Positions 25,045-36,130 of a stretch of 64,000 nucleotides of DNA are shown here, piece after piece (the stretch's first letter is position 1; every line of letters starts with the position of its first letter). Both the position numbers and the translations under genes were made by a program. Under the pieces are notes generated by a model that was given only the letters and a program-made list of their open reading frames with translations, did not search any database and was not told the origin of the DNA. Source of the stretch: Rotaria sordida (Eukaryota > Rotifera > Eurotatoria > Philodinida > Philodinidae). The stretch lies in assembly GCA_905250125.1 (NCBI GenBank), contig CAJNOL010000139.1, positions 81,483 to 145,482 on the forward strand. Direction: 5' to 3'.

Positions 25045-26183
25045 CTATTTTAATGCCTATTATGACAATACGTTCTATCCACCCAACTGTATATACTATT
25101 GATCCTTGCTAATTATTGATTGTTGGTGGTACAACATCATCATTAGGTGCTTTACTATCGGCTTCAAAAATTCTTAGTAAACCTACATGTTTACTTGAAC
25201 CAACTGATTGAATGATTGGTGAACAATTAACAGCTGAACTTCTAAGTGCACCTGATTTTGCTTATCACACTTAAAAGATAAGGATACTAATTTTACCCTA
25301 GATATTGGTATATTCTATAATACTGTTATTAAACGTATTACTAAAGATTCAAGTAATCGTCGTATAATTCAAATAGATGCGATACAACGTTCTAAACGAC
25401 ACACATCTTCTGAACATCGTCGATTTTTATCTGAAGAACTACCTGATTGGTTTTCAAAAGAAGATAGTTCATGATTCAGAAAAAATGAATTATTATTTAG
25501 AAATATATCATTTGTAATTGAAGGTGCCGCCATGATTGAGTGGCTACGTTGTTCGACACGTATCCTCAAGGTACTGTGTTCAAATCTCAGTAGCACCATC
25601 CATGGAATGATCCTGGACAAGTCACTAACGATTAAGTTGTCTCGAATGACTCATTCGCAGCGTGCTGAATACATCGTTAGTCAGTACGTTAGACGGAAGG
25701 AGTGCAGATACCGCCGTCTGTAAAAAGAAAAAGACGATAGAAACCGGCTGCATGTGGGTCCTAATAGTAATCACGGCTGGCCACAACCGACGATAAGCCT
25801 ATGGGAGATTATTATTATTATTAATTGAAGGTAGTTCATGGGATGAAGTATTAGTATTATCTAATGCAAGTTATATACAAGGTTTAATGGAAGAACTCGA
25901 TGGTGATATATCAATTTTCTCATGAACATTACAACTATTAATGGTCATGTACATGAAATAATGGTGAAAAGATTTTTAGTTAGTTCAGTAACTTGTTTAC
26001 ACGTCCATTGGAGTTTTCAATTGGACAAGCAGGTGATATAATTGAAATATTTACAGTTCAAAATAGTTTACAAAATATAGGTGAAATGCTCAAAGGTGAA
26101 CATTTAAAACGTGTGCAATTATTAGTGAAGACGTTCACACCGCCATGCCATAGACAATCAATCGCACATGATAACCAAATGAT
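25045..26183 (+). pseudogene. Decayed copy of the neighbouring FAD-dependent oxidoreductase
   Basis: Closely related to the intact gene at 28443-30119 but broken. Similarity runs from about 25050 (the region matching the signal peptide) to the last codons near 26183. Relative to the intact gene it lacks about 150 bp (junction near 25310), about 505 bp (near 25915) and about 180 bp (near 25955); it also has in-frame stops, frame changes and a 296-bp SINE-like insertion at 25526-25821. It lies 2.3 kb upstream in the same orientation, so a local tandem duplication followed by decay is the simplest history. GH31-like sequence does not follow it. Confidence 0.9.
25526..25821 (+). mobile_element. 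tRNA-derived SINE-like insertion
   Basis: A 296-bp insertion inside the FAD pseudogene, flanked by an 11-bp target duplication TAATTGAAGGT (25515-25525 and 25822-25832); the intact paralogue has this sequence once. The 5' part looks tRNA-like: GATTGAGTGGCTACG resembles an RNA polymerase III A box and GTGTTCAAATCTC (about 25576-25588) resembles a B box, with CAGTAGCACCA close behind. The tail is an (ATT)n run. It is notably less AT-rich than its surroundings. It therefore fits a SINE copied by a LINE whose 3' end is a short microsatellite. No second copy was found in this window. What it resembles in databases is unknown to me. Confidence 0.75.
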
Positions 26184-28442
26184 TAATTTTATTTACTCCA
26201 TGTTTAGGTTTTGTCCTCTTTTCTTTTCAAACTATTCATTTCGTTGTGTAAATTTCTTAAAAAAATTGTTTTTTTTTCGATGAGTAGATAGCCTGTACTT
26301 ATATTGTTTATTATTAATTTAATAAAGATCACCTCTTTCTCAACAATCAATCTTGGATCACATACATTCGAATCGCATGAAATTTTCAGCCCAATATCAT
26401 AAGGTTTTCGGGAGATATTCAACAAACAGTTCATTTGACAATCCAAAATACTCTGTGAGCTTTCATTCTATATATTTAATTTTTTTATGTAGAAGTGCAT
26501 GTCAAGATGCAGAGGACGACAGAGTTCTTTTTTTTTTTAATTCTTACTGTTTAAGCGGAGAAAAAGGACGAATAGTTCAATGTCTCGAAAAATAGCGCTC
26601 AAATTATAAAAGTACTCTTTATATAATAGTAACAAAGCTTAAATAAAAAAAGAAGCTCTGTCATGTCCAGCATTCTGGCATGCTCTTTCAAACAAAATTA
26701 AATATATAGGATGAAGGTCCATAGAAGATTCTGGGTTGCATGAACGAAAAAGTGTAAACAGAGAAAAAGATTTCTCGCTTTTGATTAGACCTCAGGCTAT
26801 TATCTCAATTTCAATTTTTCACTTAAAAATATGAACAACAATTTTAAGTTGTAATATCTAGAGCCAAAAATTGAACATGTTTAATTTATTTTAAAATATA
26901 ATTATCGAAAGGAATATTCAGATTTAATTTTCTTTAGATATGTTTTTATATATTTCTCTTTTACAATATATCAACACTTTTAATTTAATGATTCATTATT
27001 AAATACATTAATTTAAACAGAATCATCAATATATAAAATAAACATCTTTCTTCTGTTAGCAATCAAAGAAGTATCATAACAACTACTTTTTTCAAAACTT
27101 TTTATAATAATTTGCAATGATACTATTAGCTATGTTTCAGATTAAATGAAAAAGTATATTTGTGAAAAAACTTGCAGAACAACACAAGCTCAACTCCAAA
27201 TCATTGGTTTATAAAAAAAGAAAAAAGAAGAAGATAGACATGATAAAAGGACGAAAATGATACACTCGTTGCTATTTTTTATCACATCATTTAATAAAAC
27301 AGTGCGCAGACATGATAGTGTTAGGTAACTAGTATAAAGATGAAGCAACGAATAAATATTCTTATGCACTTTATCTCTTTATTCTCACATTGTTAATGTA
27401 TCCTCTTATCAGATTTACCGATAAACAGAAACATTCATTTCTCATCAAGCAGACTCTAGTTATGAAAAAAACGAAGTGGGTAATTAGTTCATTTACGATT
27501 AACAACATCTAATTTTTCTTCAAAAGCTATTTTATTTATCTAAATTTCTCGTACTAGAAGAACGTATACTTATCTAAGTGCTTAGAAAAATCTACGTACA
27601 ATAGTATTAAAATGAAACTTACCTAACTCATATATTGATCATCTATAGCCAAATATTATTTTTACACTAGAATACTACAATTCGTTAGATACTTTCTATC
27701 GGATTAAATTCTCTAACATATGTAACGAATATCTACATCAAATGATGATATATTATTTGATATGGAACTTGAGTAAGTTCGACTTTCTGTACTTGACATA
27801 GAAAAAGAAAAATGATATGATATAGATTATGATACAGTAAATACATCAATATTTGCTTATCCCAAGAACAACATGTTGACGAATGCGCTTTACTAACGAT
27901 AGAGGAAATGAATAAATACAGATAAGAATACAATTATACATGCCATTTTTTTAGTTAGAAACTAATTAAATAAAGTCCTTTCTTACATTTACTTAGTAAC
28001 CGAGGAGAAAGGTCTTTAATCTCGAGAGGCAATTATACTGATAGATATTCATAGATCTGTTTATTAGTTTCTTCTAATCAAATAGATATCTTTGTTATTA
28101 TTTACGGCTCGATACGGTTGATACATCTAAAAATATCAACTTATGTGATGCATAACTAATAATAAAAAAAAACAATTTACCTACTAAAAATACCATTAAG
28201 ACATATGATTCATACAAAGATAATTACGTTGTTCAGATGTAAACAATGATTCAATAATAGTCACATCATAAGAATACGATTTAAAATGTACTCAGATTCA
28301 TCTGATAAAAATTCATATAATAATGCATAAGCAATATATAACAGAAGGATTAACTTAATTTGCTTCAACTACTAAAGTTATAACAGCAGTTGGATAAATA
28401 TATTACTGTTTTATGTTTAGTCTTTAGATTAATTAGAAAAAT
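26184..28442. other. Spacer between FAD pseudogene and intact FAD gene
   Basis: AT-rich 2.3 kb. About 26330-26460 shares diverged blocks with the liprin-beta intron at 13290-13460 (dispersed repeat). Nothing else supportable; the region just before 28443 has a TTTAG/TTAG acceptor-like sequence within 30 bp of the start codon. Confidence 0.45.
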
Positions 28443-30119
28443 ATGTTTGTATTTATTATATTTTTCATAACAATAAATTCCATCCATTCGTCTATACGTA
28501 CTATTGATGATTGTCAATTGTTGATTATTGGTGGTACAACATCAGCATTAGGTGCTCTACTATCAGCTTCAAAAATTCTTAATACACCTACATGTTTACT
28601 TGAACCAACTGATTGGATTGGTGGACAATTAACAGCTGAACTTCTAAGTGCACCTGATTTTGCTTATCACATTATAAAAGATAAGGATACTAATTTTACT
28701 CTAAATGTTGGTTCTATTGATCGACAATTAAATAATCAAAATCCACTTTTTGTAAAAATGCTTAATATTCTTGGAAACACTGGTCATTGTTGGGTGTCAC
28801 CAAAATGTTCTATTCCTGAATTATTTCATTCTCAAGTCATATTACCATTAGTTAATAATACTCGTATATTCTATAATACTGTTATTAAACATATTACTAA
28901 AGATTCAAGTAATCGTCGTATAATACAAATAGATGCAATACAACGTTCTAAACGACAGACATCTTCTGAACATTGTCGATTTTTATCTGAAGAATTACCT
29001 GATTGGTATTCAAAAGAAGATAGTTTATGGTTTACAAAAAATGAATTATCATTTAGAAATATATCATTTGTAATTGAAGGTAGTTCATGGGGTGAAGTAT
29101 TAGTATTATCTAATGCAAGTTATATACAAGGTTTAATGGAAGAATTCGACGGTGATACGTCAGGTATTGGAAATTCAACATGTGGTCAATCATTTACATT
29201 TGATTTTCTTGAACAACTACGTGAGACACCTGTCGATGAATTACCTAATCCATTACCTGAACCAACTGGAGGAGCAAATTATTCATTTGAACATTTAACA
29301 TGGGAACGTATATGGACATATAGAAGAGTAAACACATCTGCACCGAATTCAGACATAGTTGCAGTCAATGATTTAACAATACAGAATTGGTCGGAAGGTA
29401 ATGATTATCGAAAGGAATACTTTTTTCTATCTCCATCTGATACACAACATCAACGTGATACTAATCAATGGCAAGGTGGAGTCAATTTAGATGCTATTGA
29501 AAATGCTGAAAGATTAGCTTATGGTTATCATTATTGGTATCGAAAAAATGCACCAACACAATGGACAAATCGAACAGTTCTCATACGATCGATTTCAGCA
29601 GCAGGTACGTGTCATGGTCTAGCAAAAATGCCTTATTTACGAGAATCACGTCGATCAATTGGTTTTGAAAATTTTCTTATGAATATTACAACTATTAGTG
29701 GTTATGCACGTAATTTACATGGATATATTTTTGATGATCGTTTATGTATAGGTGCTTACAATGTTGATATTCATTCTATGGTCCAATGTACTTATCCATC
29801 ATATATGCATGAATCCTATTCAATACTTCCTTACTATATACCTTTACGTGCAATGACTAATCGAGATATTGATAATTTAATTGTAATTGGTAAAACAATG
29901 GCACAAACATTTTTAGTTAATTCAGCAACTCGTTTGCATCCAGTCGAATTTTCCATAGGACAAGCAGCAGGTGTAGTTGGAACATATGCAGTTCAGAATA
30001 ATTTACAAAATATAACTGAAATACTCAGAGAAGAACATTTAAAACGTGTGCAATCAATTGTAAAGGAATTTACTCCAACATCATGGACAATCAATGGAAC
30101 ACGATATCCAGATGATTGA
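28443..30119 (+). CDS. FAD-dependent oxidoreductase, intronless, secreted
   Basis: 558 aa in a single open frame, unlike every animal-type gene around it. Residues 1-18 are a signal peptide. The dinucleotide-binding loop LLIIGGTTSALGALLSA follows at about residue 27, then LLEPTDWIGGQLTA, the E and GG positions typical of the FAD_oxidored family found mostly in bacteria. The C-terminal signature RLHPVEFSIGQAAGVVG closes the FAD domain. Middle blocks YRKEYFFLSP and WQGGVNLDAIENAERLAYGY also suit that family. The substrate is unknown; bacterial relatives are often encoded beside carbohydrate-active enzymes, and here a GH31 gene starts 53 bp downstream. Lack of introns, a bacterial-type family and a GH31 partner suggest horizontal acquisition (inference). 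Several N-x-S/T sites agree with passage through the secretory pathway. Confidence 0.85.
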   Translation: MFVFIIFFITINSIHSSIRTIDDCQLLIIGGTTSALGALLSASKILNTPTCLLEPTDWIGGQLTAELLSAPDFAYHIIKDKDTNFTLNVGSIDRQLNNQNPLFVKMLNILGNTGHCWVSPKCSIPELFHSQVILPLVNNTRIFYNTVIKHITKDSSNRRIIQIDAIQRSKRQTSSEHCRFLSEELPDWYSKEDSLWFTKNELSFRNISFVIEGSSWGEVLVLSNASYIQGLMEEFDGDTSGIGNSTCGQSFTFDFLEQLRETPVDELPNPLPEPTGGANYSFEHLTWERIWTYRRVNTSAPNSDIVAVNDLTIQNWSEGNDYRKEYFFLSPSDTQHQRDTNQWQGGVNLDAIENAERLAYGYHYWYRKNAPTQWTNRTVLIRSISAAGTCHGLAKMPYLRESRRSIGFENFLMNITTISGYARNLHGYIFDDRLCIGAYNVDIHSMVQCTYPSYMHESYSILPYYIPLRAMTNRDIDNLIVIGKTMAQTFLVNSATRLHPVEFSIGQAAGVVGTYAVQNNLQNITEILREEHLKRVQSIVKEFTPTSWTINGTRYPDD

Positions 30120-30172
30120 CTTGCTTGATCTAATAATCTTTTTCAATTTCTTTTTTTGTTTCTTTCTAGATA
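30120..30172 (+). promoter_or_regulatory. Short intercistronic spacer with splice-acceptor-like site
   Basis: Only 53 bp separate the FAD oxidoreductase stop from the GH31 start. It holds a long pyrimidine tract ending TTCTTTCTAG at 30160-30169, with ATG at 30173. This fits a spliced-leader trans-splice acceptor in an operon, a mode of expression known in rotifers. RNA evidence is not available here. Confidence 0.55.
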
Positions 30173-32548
30173 ATGTTTTATGAAGATTCGATTCAACATG
30201 TAACTTTACATTGGACACGAGATGATAAAACGAATAGTATAATTTTTTCTCAAGATAATTCATCAACAAAATATATAATCACTGTTTTAACTAATAATCT
30301 TATTCGTATTCGAGTTTGGCCTAAAGGAACACCCGTCACTACACGTACATGGGCTATTGTTGATCATGAAACAAATGATGTTCCATATGAAGGTCGTCTG
30401 CGTCATGAAATTCCAATAATTAAGAATAATAATGAGTCCTGTTTTTTCAAAATACTTAATGATAAAAATCAAGTAATTTTATCTACTGAGAAACTTACAT
30501 GTAAAATTCATCTACATAAACCATTTGCAATAACATGGATTATAAATAATGAAATTCTTTTACAAGATAATCCTATTTGTGGTTATCAATATGATGATTC
30601 AATACAACAATTTCGTCATACATTATCACGACCATATATTGAAAATGAGTATTATTATTATGGTTTAGGTGAAAAAAGTGGTCCAATTGATAAAAAATTT
30701 CGTCGATATCGTATGAGAAATATGGATGCTATGGGTTATAATGCTGAATATAGTGATCCACTTTATAAACATATACCATTTTATATAACATTACGACATG
30801 ATCGTGCATTTGGTTTATTTTATGATACAACATATGATTGTACATTTGATATGGGTTGTGAAATAAATAATTATTTTGGTAATATGTTATATTTTGAAAC
30901 AAAAGATCCTGATCTTGATTATTATTTTATTAATGGACCTTTAATTGAACATGTTATTGAACAATATACAAAATTAACTGGTCATTGTCCATTAGCACCA
31001 AAATGGACACTTGGTTATTTAGGTTCAGCAATGAAATATACTGATTCATTAAATGCACAAAATATGCTTAAAAAATTTATTGATAATTGTTTAAAATATA
31101 ATATTGAATGTACTGGTTTTCATTTATCATCTGGTTATTCAATGAATAGTGATGATGGTAAACGTTATGTATTTATTTGGGATAAAAAACGTGTTCCATC
31201 ACCATTAACAGTAACAAAAAATTTTCATCAAGCTGGAATGAAAATTTTAGCTAATATAAAACCAGCTATGCTTACAACACATCCAGATTTTAATGAATGT
31301 CGTTCATTATTTATACAAGATGAATATAAAAATCAACCTGATCTTGCACCATTTTGGGGTGGTCTTGGTGCACATTTAGATTTTACTAATCCAAATACTG
31401 TTGAATGGTGGAAAAATCAAATAATAACAAAATTATTAGCTAATGGAATTGATTGTACATGGAATGATAATAATGAATTTAATATACAAAATTCTCATGC
31501 AAAATGTTTTAATGGTCAATTAATTGAAAGTATGAGATCTATACAAACAATATTAATGGTTAAAGCATCATATGATGCACAAATAACAACAAATTCTAAA
31601 TCTCGTCCATGGTTATTAACACGTGCTGCATGTTCAGGTACACAACGGTATGGTGGTACATGGACAGGAGATAATTATTGTTCATGGCATACATTAAAAT
31701 ATAATATACCAATGGGTTTAAATTTATCTTTAAGTGGTTTTCCATTAATTGGTCATGATATAGGTGGATTTGCTGGTGAAAAACCTTCACTTGAATTGTT
31801 TGTTCGATGGATACAAAATGGAATATTTCATCCAAGATTTTGTGTACATTCATGGCGTCCAAATCAAAATCAAAATCAAAATCAAAATGATGATGATAAT
31901 AGTGAAAATTCATTATGGATGTATCCAGATGCATTACCACTTATATATGATGCATTAAATTTTCGTAAACGTTTACAACCATATTTATATTCACTTTTAC
32001 ATGAAGCTATGATAACTGGTCATCCAATAATTCGTCCAACTGTTTATCATTTTCAATCTGATATTAAATGTCGTAATCAATCATTTGAATTTCTTCTTGG
32101 TCCATGGTTACTTGTTGCATCTGTTTATGAAGAACATGCAATTAGTCGAACATTATATTTACCATCAGGTACAAAATGGTATAATTTTTGGACAGATGAA
32201 ATTTATAATGGTGGACAAATGATAACTGTATCAGCAACATTAGATATGTTTCCATTATTTGTACGTGAAGGTGCATTATTACCATTTGAAATTGAAGAAC
32301 ATTTAGAAATACGTGTTTATCCATTTGAAGAAGATGGTACTAGTGAATTTAATTTATATGATGATGATGGTGAAACAATGAATGATTATAATGAATCGGA
32401 AGGAAAATTTGATTTACAAACAATTCGTCTTTCATGTAATCAACGTCAAATACGTATTGAACCATTTGTTATTGTAGGAAAATCGAAAGCTATACAATGG
32501 CGTTTTCCTACAAATGAAAAGCGATTTTATGAAATAACTGAAGGATAA
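30173..32548 (+). CDS. Glycoside hydrolase family 31 enzyme, intronless
   Basis: 791 aa, single open frame. It belongs to GH31 (alpha-glucosidase/alpha-xylosidase/transglucosidase clan), which cleaves or transfers alpha-linked sugars. Residues about 20-250 are the N-terminal beta-sandwich with YYGLGEKSGPIDKKFRRY (from about 160) and DPLYKHIPFYI. The catalytic barrel follows, with the nucleophile motif CTWNDNNEF (Asp about 432) and the acid/base segment RYGGTWTGDN (Asp about 500), then SGFPLIGHDIGGFAG; C-terminal beta domains follow after about 600. The WNDNNE form, rather than WxDMNE, is typical of a mostly bacterial GH31 subgroup; exact substrate cannot be read. No signal peptide is visible at this start, unlike its upstream neighbour. 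A short Gln/Asn repeat sits near residue 565. Intronless and adjacent to another bacterial-type gene, so horizontal origin is likely. Confidence 0.93.
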   Translation: MFYEDSIQHVTLHWTRDDKTNSIIFSQDNSSTKYIITVLTNNLIRIRVWPKGTPVTTRTWAIVDHETNDVPYEGRLRHEIPIIKNNNESCFFKILNDKNQVILSTEKLTCKIHLHKPFAITWIINNEILLQDNPICGYQYDDSIQQFRHTLSRPYIENEYYYYGLGEKSGPIDKKFRRYRMRNMDAMGYNAEYSDPLYKHIPFYITLRHDRAFGLFYDTTYDCTFDMGCEINNYFGNMLYFETKDPDLDYYFINGPLIEHVIEQYTKLTGHCPLAPKWTLGYLGSAMKYTDSLNAQNMLKKFIDNCLKYNIECTGFHLSSGYSMNSDDGKRYVFIWDKKRVPSPLTVTKNFHQAGMKILANIKPAMLTTHPDFNECRSLFIQDEYKNQPDLAPFWGGLGAHLDFTNPNTVEWWKNQIITKLLANGIDCTWNDNNEFNIQNSHAKCFNGQLIESMRSIQTILMVKASYDAQITTNSKSRPWLLTRAACSGTQRYGGTWTGDNYCSWHTLKYNIPMGLNLSLSGFPLIGHDIGGFAGEKPSLELFVRWIQNGIFHPRFCVHSWRPNQNQNQNQNDDDNSENSLWMYPDALPLIYDALNFRKRLQPYLYSLLHEAMITGHPIIRPTVYHFQSDIKCRNQSFEFLLGPWLLVASVYEEHAISRTLYLPSGTKWYNFWTDEIYNGGQMITVSATLDMFPLFVREGALLPFEIEEHLEIRVYPFEEDGTSEFNLYDDDGETMNDYNESEGKFDLQTIRLSCNQRQIRIEPFVIVGKSKAIQWRFPTNEKRFYEITEG

Positions 32549-32773
32549 TTTCATATAGTTGTAATATAATGTGATTCATTTTTATTTTCTTGTTTTAGCT
32601 TTCTTTTTTTTTAATAAAATAAATCTTGATATTATATATGAAATTTAAAAATTTACATAGTTCTTTTTAATCATTATCATGATATTTCTTATTTGAAAAA
32701 TCAGAAATGATAGCTATAGTATAAATCAAAATTTTCAGCAACAATCATTTACACATCGTATTAAGATAATATA

Positions 32774-33437
32774 GAGTCTTGGACAAAAGTAGCTGCCATT
32801 CCATGAAGTACTACTATTCTTTATGATATTTTGTGCTAGAATTATAATTCAGACATCAACTTATCTCAACTATGTTGGCATAAATATTTTTGTCCAACTC
32901 CTCATTCGAAAGGCTACTGTCGTAACTATCTCTCGTCTACATTTCGTTAGAAATCATTGTAAAATAACGGAGACATTGTCTTTTCATTAAGAATGTTTGT
33001 TAACGAGCAAATGTTATTTTTTTCATAAGATAAGTGTATTCCACCGTGACTTTTACCAATTCATTTGAAAATTTTAGCCGAAATTTTTCATGAGATGACG
33101 AATTCATTCTAAAATTTTTAGAGCTGTAGAACTTAATGAAGTCGAGTTAGCGCTATGACATGGGTTCACTAGCTCAGAGCCTACTAATTACTATGATCTT
33201 GACTATGTGCTACGCCCTTCGGTGACAACAAAATAGATATATGTAACTGCTTTTAGTACTAAAAACAAGAAACAATAGTCACTTGTAGAATAGCAAAATG
33301 ATGAACAAAAACATTTCAAGTGCATGCCAACCGATGGAGGAAAGATTTATTATCGGCAGTATGTACCCAAAACATGATTGCAGCATCATAAACCAATAGT
33401 AGTACTTAATGAGGATGGCTACTTTTGACAAGGACTC
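32774..33437. mobile_element. MITE with TA target duplication
   Basis: Inverted ends of about 55 bp: GAGTCTTGGACAAAAGTAGC at the left pairs with the sequence ending GCTACTTTTGACAAGGACTC at the right, and AAGTACTACTATT is inverted just inside. TA flanks both ends (32772-32773 and 33438-33439), the hallmark of Tc1/mariner-type insertion. No transposase in the 660 bp; non-autonomous. Confidence 0.8.
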
Positions 33438-35839
33438 TAAATCGGTATGTTGTTGAAAGGTCGAAAGAAAAAATGTCGAAGCTAGAAAGTGGCGAAAGAA
33501 AAAATGATATATATGATAAATGTTAACTTTAGGCGTTTGTAACTTATTAATGCTTTTCTCATTATTCTGTTTGTTTGATATGTATGCTCTTCGTCAAAAG
33601 TTACATCAAGCTTATTTATAAGAAATTTGGGTGTTTATATTGATGATTTATATTTCGATGATATTCATTTCGGCGATCTTTTTTTTTCGATAATGTTCGT
33701 TTCGGCTATGAGACTTGCGTTCATATAGAGTAATATCAATCGTTTCTGTCTGATATAAATGTCAGATTTTTCAAATGATTCTTGTATAAGATAAAATCAT
33801 TTGATATACCTTTTATCTTTTTCATTGTCTGTAGGTAGAATTTGTTCTACATAGAGGATATATAGATAATTATCAAGAAATAGTTTTACTTGTCGTTTAA
33901 TAGATTAACCGTTGTTTTTGATATGTATTAGTATAAAATAGTTCAAAAGTCATTCTATTGAATAAAAAAAAAAAAGTTTGATACCATCATTATAATTCAA
34001 TTAAATGAGTTACTTCTTTTATTCATGATAGAAGAAATATACATAATTTCTATTCATAAATCTTCTTTGAAATATGATCATTGGTTTCGATAAAGAATTC
34101 TTATTCATCTATTTCCTTATACTTCTATCACTTGATCTATACAAATGAGTTTCAGCTGTAAACAATGAGATATTATTGAAAAACGGCAATATCGTTTTTC
34201 ATAACTTGTTTGAAGTTAATATTCTTTATCATGGTCAACAATAATCTTTCATAACAGCAATTATTTCTTGACATTCATCTCATAAATATGGATCATGTAT
34301 ATCGTTGTACCAATGCGGTTAAAAAAAAAACATTTTCTTGCATCAAAATATAACGAAGATACTCAAATTTTTTGTTATCAATAAATCGGTGTTTTGGTAT
34401 TCAGTATTCTTAATGTTGTACAATCTTTGTTCTATATCAAATGATACAACATCTGGATTGAATTATTCTTATTATATTTTTTCTGTTATTCTTTTGTTGA
34501 TATTATTTTCTTAGTTCTATGAATGATAATTAATTTACTCAATTACACATTGAGTATCATCGGTTTTTTTTTGTTTTATGTATTGATTTTCATTTATTTT
34601 CTGTAATTTCTTTTGAGATTTGAGTTGATGAAAAGTTTACATAGAATAGATAAGTATCTTCTTATCATTTCTGTCGTCGAGTCACGCGAAAAATATATAA
34701 CAATCAAATGAATTACTTTGCTATGTGAGAAAGATATTGTTTTATTCCCTTTCTAGTTTGTTCTCAGGGGAGATTATTGCAGAAGTATACGTGTTATGCA
34801 TATTTCAATTGATTGAAGGTCGATGATCTAACCAATTTTTCTTTTGAACTTTGAATGATCAAACAATAGTTATAGCTTTTTGTTCAAAATTATAAAATAA
34901 ATAAAATTTATCTCTATACAATTTTGAAATATCAACCATTTTAAAGTATTGTCTAGAAAAAATAATGAATAATCAATCAAATAATAGATCTACTTGTGAA
35001 ATATTTTATATTTAAGATAGAAAAAAACATGTCGAGCCATTATTGAACAATTAATTGGATTTATTAATTCATCAATATTGCAGATTCTTCTTTAGATAAA
35101 AAAAACAATCAATTTCCAACAAAGATAACATATAGATGAAATAAAAATATTAGTCGAAATTTCGTTGAAAAGTTGAGCAAATCAACTAAGATTGTAGGAT
35201 ATCTCGATCTTGATATAAAATATCTCATGAGAAGTTATATTTCACGTCTCTAAATTTTCAATACATTTTATAACGCTATGAAGTCTTTAAAAAAAACAAA
35301 TTGTTAAAAATTTTTTCATTGAATTGTTATAATAACTGTTGGTTTTCTTTTTGTGGATTCAACAATTTGATGAATAAAATTGTGAAAGAATTTTATTCTT
35401 GTCAGACTTTTAAATTTACTTGCGTTGTTCAAAAATACAAGATTTTCAATAAGGTTTTAATACATCAAATTATCTTTGTGAAAGCAACTTCCAAAGTCTC
35501 TTAAGGGCACCCTCTTTTGTCGACCCCAAAAATTCACTTTTTCATTTTCGACTTATTCGTGTCTAAAAAAGACGTTTAAGCATTCTCTATCGAATGGCAT
35601 ACGAACGAAAAGTTTTCATTGTTATTTAGATCCTTTAAAAAACCGACATCAGTGATCCCCTGTACAAAAAAAACCATGTTCTACACCTCTTTCGTGTTGT
35701 AAATGATCTATACTAATATAGGTGTTTCGTTATCAAAATGTGTTGTATGGGTCAACAATGCATTCTTCTAGTAGCTTTGCCAGTGCATTAATTGATAACT
35801 AGGCATAAAAAAATGAAAAACACGAAATATCGAAAAAAT
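33438..35839. other. Intergenic spacer downstream of the GH31 gene
   Basis: 2.4 kb AT-rich. At 33651-33710 there are two diverged copies of a unit like TTCGATGATATTCATTTCGG, also seen at about 57164-57207. No gene found. Confidence 0.4.
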
Positions 35840-36130
35840 GGCGTTTTTCGTGTTTTTTGTCCTTTTTCTTCCAAACACTTCGACCGATCGAGCTGAAATT
35901 TTTTGGATGACAACTAGGACCAAATCCGCGTGAATATATATTTTTAAAACAATGTTCTGGTAGTTTTCGAGCAGATCGTACAAAATTTGCCCTGGGAAAA
36001 AAACACGTTTTTTGACAGGACTTTCAGTATTTTAGTTTTTCTAAGCGAAGGAAACAATATTTTTCCAAGAAAAAAAACATATATTCCGATTTGGTCCTAG
36101 TTTCTACAAAAAACAAATTCAGTCATAAAA
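35840..36130. repeat. Hairpin element near Ral gene
   Basis: An imperfect inverted repeat: ACAACTAGGACCAAATCCGC (about 35910) faces CCGATTTGGTCCTAGTTTCTA (about 36089), with flanking TTTTTTGGA/ACAAAAAACAAATT pairing. The loop is about 150 bp. Contains GAGCTGAAATTTTTTGG, a motif recurring in other hairpins of this window. Confidence 0.65.

Noticed and set aside
25526-25600. A genuine tRNA gene at the start of the SINE-like element
   Set aside because: It lies within an insertion with target duplications and a long non-tRNA 3' part, and I could not fold a full cloverleaf by eye.
31596-31940. 114-codon minus-strand frame inside the GH31 gene
   Set aside because: His/Tyr/Leu-rich shadow of the GH31 coding strand.
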